The translations under genes were made by a program, and so were the position numbers. From an uncultured Eubacteriales bacterium (GTDB taxonomy: Bacteria > Bacillota > Clostridia > Peptostreptococcales > Anaerovoracaceae), in assembly GCA_902803725.1 (NCBI GenBank), contig CADCRD010000155.1, forward strand, positions 1 to 19,645: a stretch of 19,645 bases of DNA. Direction: 5' to 3'. The stretch's first letter is position 1; the number at the start of each line of letters is the position of its first letter. Below the pieces are notes generated by a model, which had not been told where the DNA came from, searched no databases, and saw only the letters and a list, made by a program, of their open reading frames with translations. Positions 14,634 through 19,645 of the stretch are shown here, piece by piece.

Positions 14634-16079
14634 ATGGAAAATATTGAGAAAAAGGTGTTTGACTATTTTCAGGAAATGTCACAGATCCCGCATGGTTCAG
14701 GAAACACCGATGAGATAAGAAATTATATTGTAAAATTTGCCGAAGACCACGGACTTTGGTATCGTACAGATCAGGCAAACAACATTATAATAAAAAAACC
14801 GGCAGCTCGTGGCTATGAAGACGCTGAGCCAGTGATATTGCAGGGTCATATTGACATGGTTTGTGAAAAGACAGCAGCTTCAGATAAAGACATGGCAAAA
14901 GAAGGTCTTGATATTAAGACAGACGGTGACTGGATGTATGCTGAGGGTACGACACTGGGTGCAGATGATGGGATTGCAGTTGCAATGGCACTTGCTGTCC
15001 TCGATTCTGAAGAACTCGGACATCCGGCATTGGAATGCATCTTTACATCAGATGAAGAAATCGGAATGGTCGGCGCAAGACAGCTGGATCTTTCAGACGT
15101 CACTGCAAGAAAGATGATCAATATTGACTCCGAAGAAGAAGGGATCTTTACAGTAAGCTGTGCCGGCGGAACCAATGCAGTTGTAAATCTCCCGATAGAA
15201 TATTGCGAGAGCTTGGGAACAGTTCTCGACATTACAGTGGACGGTCTTACGGGTGGTCATTCCGGCATCATGATCGTCAAAGAAAGAGCGAACTCAAATG
15301 AATTAATGGGTCGTCTTCTGTCCGAGATATCAAAAGAGCATGAGATCAGCCTTGTCAGCATCAATGGAGGGAAGGTCGGCAATGTTATCTGCAAGAAAAC
15401 AGAAGCAAAAGTATTTGTAAGCTCTGATGAAGCAGCGCAGATCAAAGAGGAGATCGCCGCTTTTGAAGAAGTACTCAAGCATGAATTTACTGCAACTGAT
15501 CCTGAATTGAAAATCACTGCAGCCGAAGCTGCCGGGATGGGAAACAAAATCAGTGTCATGACTGAAGAGAGTTTTGACCGTATCGTTACATGGCTGATGA
15601 TAGCTCCCAATGGGATCCAGAATATGAGTGCTGTAGCTGCAGGTGAGGTTGAGACCAGTCTTAATCTCGGTGCGGTCAGCACAGAGGAAAGTGAAGTAAA
15701 ATTCACATATGCAGTCAGAAGCTCATCTGCCAGCCGTAAGGAAATGCTCATGGATAAACTCTGGTATCTGTCAGGAATACTGTCTGGTTCAGTCAGCTTT
15801 GACGGAGATTATCCGGGCTGGGAGTATCTTAAAGATTCAGCTCTCCGGGAAACAGCAGTCAAAGTATTTACAGAGCAGTACGGTCATGAACCGGAGATCC
15901 TGGGTATCCATGCAGGTCTTGAGTGCGGGCTTATCGCAGAAAAGATCGGCGAAGGATTTGACGCTATATCCATCGGACCTGATCTGGTGGATGTTCATAC
16001 TCCGGACGAAAAAATGTCGATAGAATCAGCAAAGAGAACATTCAGGCTGGTTTGCGGCATACTCGAGGCATGTAAATAA
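14634..16079 (+). CDS. pepD: Aminoacyl-histidine dipeptidase (PepD, M20C)
   Basis: A cytosolic two-zinc dipeptidase of broad specificity that includes Xaa-His. The 481-residue length matches PepD. Metal-site residues are in place: QGHIDMV (H72), GADDG (D111 or D112), TSDEEIG (E141 and E142), NIDSEE (D165) and the late GIHAGLECG histidine. The dimerisation lid with GGHSG follows GTNAVVNLPIEY. The ribosome site GGGGTG lies 8-9 nt before the ATG. It follows the OPT/PqqD/membrane-protein genes in the same direction after a hairpin. The order fits import followed by cleavage of small peptides. It ends in a strong bidirectional terminator. Confidence 0.94.
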   Translation: MENIEKKVFDYFQEMSQIPHGSGNTDEIRNYIVKFAEDHGLWYRTDQANNIIIKKPAARGYEDAEPVILQGHIDMVCEKTAASDKDMAKEGLDIKTDGDWMYAEGTTLGADDGIAVAMALAVLDSEELGHPALECIFTSDEEIGMVGARQLDLSDVTARKMINIDSEEEGIFTVSCAGGTNAVVNLPIEYCESLGTVLDITVDGLTGGHSGIMIVKERANSNELMGRLLSEISKEHEISLVSINGGKVGNVICKKTEAKVFVSSDEAAQIKEEIAAFEEVLKHEFTATDPELKITAAEAAGMGNKISVMTEESFDRIVTWLMIAPNGIQNMSAVAAGEVETSLNLGAVSTEESEVKFTYAVRSSSASRKEMLMDKLWYLSGILSGSVSFDGDYPGWEYLKDSALRETAVKVFTEQYGHEPEILGIHAGLECGLIAEKIGEGFDAISIGPDLVDVHTPDEKMSIESAKRTFRLVCGILEACK

Positions 16080-16104
16080 AAAACGCATAAATCCAATATA
16101 GTTA

Positions 16105-16133
16105 AAAGGAACTGCCGTGAGCAGTTCCTTTTT
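16105..16133. terminator. Bidirectional terminator between pepD and the NifU-like gene
   Basis: AAAGGAACTGC (16105-16115) and GCAGTTCCTTT (16121-16131) form an 11-bp perfect stem with a CGTGA loop. It runs into T to 16133 on the plus strand, with four T on the minus strand. The converging genes on both sides end near it. Confidence 0.85.
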
Positions 16134-16151
16134 GGATCTCAGCGTTATTTT

Positions 16152-16451
16152 TTATATTGTTGACGATTTGTTCAGTATCTGCCGAGCGAAATCCAGCAGC
16201 TCCTCGCTGACACAGCGGTCGAGTTTAACGTCCGTGATCTGCGGGCATTCAGAGATCAGTATTTCTCTGATCGTGCCGGACAGTTCTTCCTCGGCGGCCG
16301 GACACGTTCCGCAGGCACCAGTCATCTTGACATAAACGATACCGTCCTCTGTGATCTCAGTGACCTCAGCACCCCCGAAATGCTCGGCAAGAGAAGGTTC
16401 GACCTTTTCTTTCAATGCCTTTTTTACCTTTTCAGTAAGCTCATTGCTCAT
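16152..16451 (-). CDS. NifU C-terminal-domain-like Fe-S protein
   Basis: A 99-residue protein consisting of a single NifU-C/Nfu-like domain: the pattern I-x-D-G-I-V-x-V-K-M-x-G-A-C-G-T-C-P (36-51) with the Fe-S-binding CxxC (C47, C50), a conserved helix after it, and a helical tail. Such proteins carry or insert Fe-S clusters. No isc/suf genes are nearby. I set the start at 16451 because AAAGGAG lies 9 nt upstream; an in-frame extension to 16595 overlaps the LysR gene and has no ribosome site. It has its own strong promoter in the gap to LysR, so it is probably a separate unit. Confidence 0.85.
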   Translation of the reverse strand: MSNELTEKVKKALKEKVEPSLAEHFGGAEVTEITEDGIVYVKMTGACGTCPAAEEELSGTIREILISECPQITDVKLDRCVSEELLDFARQILNKSSTI

Positions 16452-16488
16452 GACAATTGTCTCCTTTGCTGCAGATTCTGTTTTGTAA

Positions 16489-16517
16489 ATGATACTGTAT
16501 AGGATTTGCATAGTCAA
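16489..16517 (-). promoter_or_regulatory. Promoter of the NifU-like gene
   Basis: Minus-strand TTGACT (16517-16512) and TATCAT (16494-16489), each 5 of 6 to consensus, are exactly 17 bp apart. They lie between the LysR stop and the gene's start. Confidence 0.65.
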
Positions 16518-16531
16518 TAATAAGAAATCTT

Positions 16532-17413
16532 TTATCCGCGAAGCGGAACTGTATCGATGATATATTCCGAAAACTTGCGGACTGCACGCGAGCACATATC
16601 CTTGTCACGTACTGCAAATACTATGGTTCGAAAAGCTGTGTCGGACATGCTCTTTTGGACGATGTCATAGGGGCAGCGCTTCAGAACAAGACCGTTCAGC
16701 ATGCTGATCCCCAGACCGCTCTCGACCATAGACATGGCTGCATAGTCATCGATCGTGGTGAAGCGGGTCTGAGTAACGATCCCTTTTTCAGAAAGCATCT
16801 CTGAGATCTCGGTATTTCCTTTCTTTTCTATAAGAATGAACGGATCGTCTGCCAGTCTTTCGATCGGGAAAACATTGCTTTCTGAAAAGGCATGGTCTTT
16901 TGGAAGAATGACCTTGAATTCATCACGTATGACTTCTGTGCAGTCAAGTCCTTTTGCTGCGGTATGACTGAGAAATCCGCAGTCCGCAGTTCCATCGCTT
17001 ATCCACGATCTGATCTCGTCATACCCGCCCAGCATTAGTTCAAATTCGATATTTGGGTAATCCCGCTGAAAACGACTGATTATGTCAGGGAGCAGATTTT
17101 GCGCGACACTGGAGATAGTGGCGATTCGTATAAGCCCCGTTTCCAGTCCGCTTATCTCTTCTGTCTGACGCTGCAGCAATTTGAAATCCTCGACTATCCG
17201 TTTTACATAGGGGAGTATCGCAGTGCCGTCCGAGGAGAGCGATACTCCTCTTCTGCCGCGCTCCAGCAGTATAAAGCCCCATTCTTTTTCAAGATCCTTG
17301 ATCATACGACTGATACCCGACTGAGAATAAGCCATTGCCTCGGCAGCCTTGCTGAAGCTGCCCTGCTCAACAACGTTTATCAGCGCCATATATTTCTGAA
17401 TGTTTACTTCCAT
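16532..17413 (-). CDS. LysR-family transcriptional regulator
   Basis: A 293-residue LysR-type regulator. Residues 1-60 are the winged HTH (MALINVVEQGSFSKAAEAM, SQSGISRMIKDLEKEWGF, LLERGRRGVSLSSDG). The remainder is the periplasmic-binding-protein-like effector domain (LIRIATISSVAQNLLPDIISRF, later GYDEIRSWISDGTADCGF). Ribosome site AAAGGA is 7 nt before the ATG. It is divergent from the EamA transporter at 17671, the usual arrangement for a LysR regulator and its target; its ligand is unknown. Confidence 0.92.
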   Translation of the reverse strand: MEVNIQKYMALINVVEQGSFSKAAEAMAYSQSGISRMIKDLEKEWGFILLERGRRGVSLSSDGTAILPYVKRIVEDFKLLQRQTEEISGLETGLIRIATISSVAQNLLPDIISRFQRDYPNIEFELMLGGYDEIRSWISDGTADCGFLSHTAAKGLDCTEVIRDEFKVILPKDHAFSESNVFPIERLADDPFILIEKKGNTEISEMLSEKGIVTQTRFTTIDDYAAMSMVESGLGISMLNGLVLKRCPYDIVQKSMSDTAFRTIVFAVRDKDMCSRAVRKFSEYIIDTVPLRG

Positions 17414-17544
17414 CGTATCATCCTTTCTTCAGGGTTCATCGTAAACTGCTCATTTCCATTTTCCAAAAGAATCGGAATAAGCAATTAGACGATATTTTTA
17501 TATATCTGATTTTATCATATGAAGCATGACAAATATTCGCTTTT

Positions 17545-17574
17545 ATTATATTTGTTGTTATGATACATTGACAA
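17545..17574 (-). promoter_or_regulatory. Promoter of the LysR gene
   Basis: Minus-strand TTGTCA (17574-17569, 5 of 6) and a perfect TATAAT (17550-17545) are 18 bp apart. On the plus strand the same place contains TTGACA (17568-17573) overlapping the LysR -35 but without a good -10 downstream, which would suit an activator-dependent transporter promoter. The 17414-17670 gap holds no gene. Confidence 0.55.
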
Positions 17575-17670
17575 TACACAGAAAGCAACAGAAAAGTATG
17601 TGAAATGCTAATGTCCAAAAGATCAAAAGGCATTAACAATAAGAAAACCACGGAAATGCAGGTGAAAAGA

Positions 17671-18600
17671 ATGAATAAGGTAAACAGGAATAAGCACTAC
17701 ATTAATTATTTTGCAGCACTGCTGCTTTTCGGATCAAATGGTTTTGTTGCCGAAAAGATCAGCATGGATAGTTACGGCATAGTTTTCTGGAGAGTAGCTG
17801 TAGGCCTTGCAGCTATTCTCATCATTCTTTTCATAAAAAGAAGACAAGATCAAAAAGAACAAAAAGCCGCAGTATCGCTCAGAAGGGCATGTCACAGACA
17901 TATTGCCTATAATTATATATCAGGAGCAGCACAGGGCATCAGCTGGCTGTTTCTCTTCGAAGCGTACAGCCGTGCGGGTGTTGGTCTGTCAACATTGATA
18001 TATTACTTCGGACCGGCGCTGGTCATGGCCCTTTCGCCTCTTGTTTTTAAAGAGAGTTTTACAGGGAAGAAAGCGGTTTGTTTTGCGGCAGTTCTGTGCG
18101 GAATGTTGCTGGTGAACAAACAGAGCGGCTCAGGAAATGATTTCACCGGTATACTTTTTGCAGCTATAAGCGCCGTGTTCTTTGCGCTAATGATGATATT
18201 CAATAAGAAAGCGACCTCTGTCACAGGGATCAGCAATGCCATGATCCAGCTGGCGGGAGCTCTCCCGGTCACTCTGATATTTGCCGTATTCAAAGGTGGT
18301 ATTCCGGTGCCGCAAAGCATGGAAGATTTCTTCTTGATAATCATTATTGGAGCAGTAAATACCGGGCTGGGGATGTTTCTGTATTTATCCTCGCTGGGAC
18401 AGCTGTCGATTCAGACAGCATCGGTCTGCGGATACATAGAACCGCTGTCTGCACTTGGATTTTCGGTTGTACTGCTGGGGGAATCCATGCTTCCCATCCA
18501 AATGCTGGGCGGAGCGATGATTCTTGCAGGAGCATTATTCATGGAGATGTCACCAAAAAATCTGCTCGGGGCAGTTCCGGAACATGTAAAACTGAGATAA
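17671..18600 (+). CDS. EamA/DMT-family transporter
   Basis: An inner-membrane protein of 309 residues with about ten hydrophobic helices in two EamA repeats. The first begins FAALLLFGSNGFVAEKISM with FWRVAVG, and the second begins GILFAAISAVFFALMMIFNKKA and ends EPLSALGFSVVLLGESMLP. The family exports metabolites and amino acids; the substrate is unknown. The start at 17671 is chosen because AGGTG lies 6 nt before it and the first helix follows; in-frame ATGs at 17605 and 17656 lack ribosome sites and would add a basic tail. It is divergent from the LysR gene, likely its regulator. Confidence 0.86.
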   Translation: MNKVNRNKHYINYFAALLLFGSNGFVAEKISMDSYGIVFWRVAVGLAAILIILFIKRRQDQKEQKAAVSLRRACHRHIAYNYISGAAQGISWLFLFEAYSRAGVGLSTLIYYFGPALVMALSPLVFKESFTGKKAVCFAAVLCGMLLVNKQSGSGNDFTGILFAAISAVFFALMMIFNKKATSVTGISNAMIQLAGALPVTLIFAVFKGGIPVPQSMEDFFLIIIIGAVNTGLGMFLYLSSLGQLSIQTASVCGYIEPLSALGFSVVLLGESMLPIQMLGGAMILAGALFMEMSPKNLLGAVPEHVKLR

Positions 18601-18610
18601 TGAATAAAAC

Positions 18611-18655
18611 AAGAGACTGTATTCCTAAAAAAGTCTTAGAAATACAGTCTCTTTT
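18611..18655. terminator. Bidirectional terminator between EamA gene and the carboxyltransferase gene
   Basis: AAGAGACTGTATT (18611-18623) and AATACAGTCTCTT (18641-18653) form a 13-bp perfect stem, with CTAA/TTAG extending it inside the loop. A T run lies on the plus-strand side and poly-A ahead of the stem. It separates two converging genes. Confidence 0.85.
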
Positions 18656-18681
18656 GATTCTTTATATATAAGGATCGCTGC

Positions 18682-19645
18682 TTATGCCGGATAAGCCTTG
18701 TTGGCATGATCTATAGCGGATGGTGCGACTTTATCAGCAAGTGCACTGCGGCGCTTGAAATAGTCGAGTGCAGTCTGACCGAACAGAGCATATGTGAGAA
18801 CGTCTTCATCCTGGATCATGTATTCTTTGATCTCCTCTTTGAGGCCCGGAAGATCAGGCGGCAGCAGATCAGCCGGTCTGCATGTTATGATCTCTTCACC
18901 TTCAACCTTTTTAAGAAGCTCCTGATCGACAGGAAGTGTTGTTGCACCGTATTTTCCGAGCAGCAGTTCGCGTGTCTCTTTGGAGAGCATCATATATCTT
19001 TCTCCGGCCAGAACATTAAGGACAGCCTGAGTTCCGACGATCTGAGATGAAGGAGTTACCAGTGGAGGCATTCCGAGATCAAGTCTGACCTGAGGGATCT
19101 CTTTCAGAACATCTTCATATCTGTCTTCGGCATTCTGGTCTTTCAGCTGTGAGATCAGATTTGAAAGCATTCCGCCCGGAACCTGATAGATCAGAGTCTT
19201 TATATCAGTTCCAAGAACCTTCGTGGACATGAGGCCGCTTTCAAGGGCACGTGCCTTGACACCTTCAAAATGCTCAGCGATCTTCTGAAGCGCATTGATA
19301 TCAAGTTCTGCATCACGGCCTATCCTCTTGAAAGTTTCATACATTGCCTCAGTTGGTGGCTGGCTGGTCCCTCCTGAGAAAGGTGAGATCGCCGTGTCGA
19401 TCCCGTCAACGCCAGCCTGAACAGCAGCGTAATATGTCATTGGTGCTGTGCCGCTGGTGCAGTGGCTGTGAAGGTGGATCGGTATGCTGATTTTTTCCTT
19501 GAGCATTCCGATAAGTTCTGTTGCTGCATCAGGAAGCATCAGTCCCGCCATGTCTTTTACGCATATTGAGTCAGCCCCCATTTCCTGCATGGCAAGAGCG
19601 AGCTTCTCCCAGTATTCGAGGGTGTATGGTTCGCCGATGGTGTAT
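18682..19645 (-). CDS. Carboxyltransferase subunit (oxaloacetate decarboxylase alpha / pyruvate carboxylase B type), 5'-truncated by the window
   Basis: A biotin-dependent carboxyltransferase of the OadA/PycB type, incomplete at its N-terminus: the frame stays open through the window edge (TIGEPYTLEYW upstream of MQEMGADS). Visible elements are GADSICVKDMAG with the lysine that is carboxylated in the family, IHLHSH zinc-ligand histidines, GVDGIDTAISPFSGGTSQPP, and the C-terminal helical domain (GGMLSNLISQL, RYDEVL-like segment). The protein ends at KAYPA without the biotinyl (BCCP) domain and its MKM motif that many OadA/PycB proteins carry. The carrier must be a separate protein, as in decarboxylases with detached gamma subunits or transcarboxylase 5S. 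The exact enzyme is not decided by sequence. Confidence 0.87.
   Translation of the reverse strand, partial: YTIGEPYTLEYWEKLALAMQEMGADSICVKDMAGLMLPDAATELIGMLKEKISIPIHLHSHCTSGTAPMTYYAAVQAGVDGIDTAISPFSGGTSQPPTEAMYETFKRIGRDAELDINALQKIAEHFEGVKARALESGLMSTKVLGTDIKTLIYQVPGGMLSNLISQLKDQNAEDRYEDVLKEIPQVRLDLGMPPLVTPSSQIVGTQAVLNVLAGERYMMLSKETRELLLGKYGATTLPVDQELLKKVEGEEIITCRPADLLPPDLPGLKEEIKEYMIQDEDVLTYALFGQTALDYFKRRSALADKVAPSAIDHANKAYPA

Overview
The window reads as a chromosomal segment of a mid-GC, low-redundancy Gram-positive anaerobe, most likely class Clostridia (Bacillota). The clues are strong AGGAGG-type ribosome sites, canonical TTGnnn/TATAAT promoters, U-tailed hairpin terminators, and a gene set typical of fermentative amino-acid users: a propionate-type CoA-transferase, an OPT peptide transporter, PepD, and a carboxyltransferase subunit without a biotin domain. 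A family such as Anaerovoracaceae or Peptostreptococcales is a guess from this gene set, not something the sequence proves. No rRNA, tRNA, CRISPR array, insertion sequence or prophage was seen.

Layout. 18-524 is a YbaK/EbsC-type Cys-tRNA(Pro) deacylase with its own terminator. 659-9083 on the minus strand is an aromatic amino-acid cluster, transcribed right to left: DAHP synthase, prephenate dehydrogenase (tyrA), aroB, aroA, aroC, then chorismate mutase and an aroE-aroK fusion. Together these cover every shikimate-pathway step except 3-dehydroquinate dehydratase, plus the tyrosine branch to 4-hydroxyphenylpyruvate. Prephenate dehydratase is also absent. The cluster is broken between aroC and the mutase by an opposite-strand gene (2528-3460) that joins an HTH domain to a Uma2-type PD-(D/E)XK domain. 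It lies tail-to-tail with aroC (8 nt) and head-to-head with the mutase.

The divergent region 9084-9522 holds a promoter for the aro cluster and a promoter for a class I CoA-transferase (9523-11082). The CoA-transferase promoter lies almost entirely inside one of two near-identical inverted repeats, which look like operators. An XRE regulator (11085-11414, minus) follows, tail-to-tail.

11415-11884 is the most unusual non-coding stretch. It has a consensus plus-strand promoter, about 160 nt that can fold into a closed multi-branched domain, an intrinsic terminator, a second promoter and three more hairpins, all ahead of an OPT-family transporter (11885-13822). I could not match it to a riboswitch class I know. 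The transporter overlaps a PqqD-like gene, which is followed by a small membrane-anchored protein with a winged-helix-like tail and by a PepD dipeptidase. This could be a peptide uptake and breakdown unit.

16152-18600 holds a NifU-C-like Fe-S protein, a LysR regulator, and a divergently transcribed EamA/DMT exporter. The window ends inside a minus-strand oxaloacetate decarboxylase/pyruvate carboxylase-type carboxyltransferase gene. Genes were identified by recognising motifs in the translations; no database search was possible.
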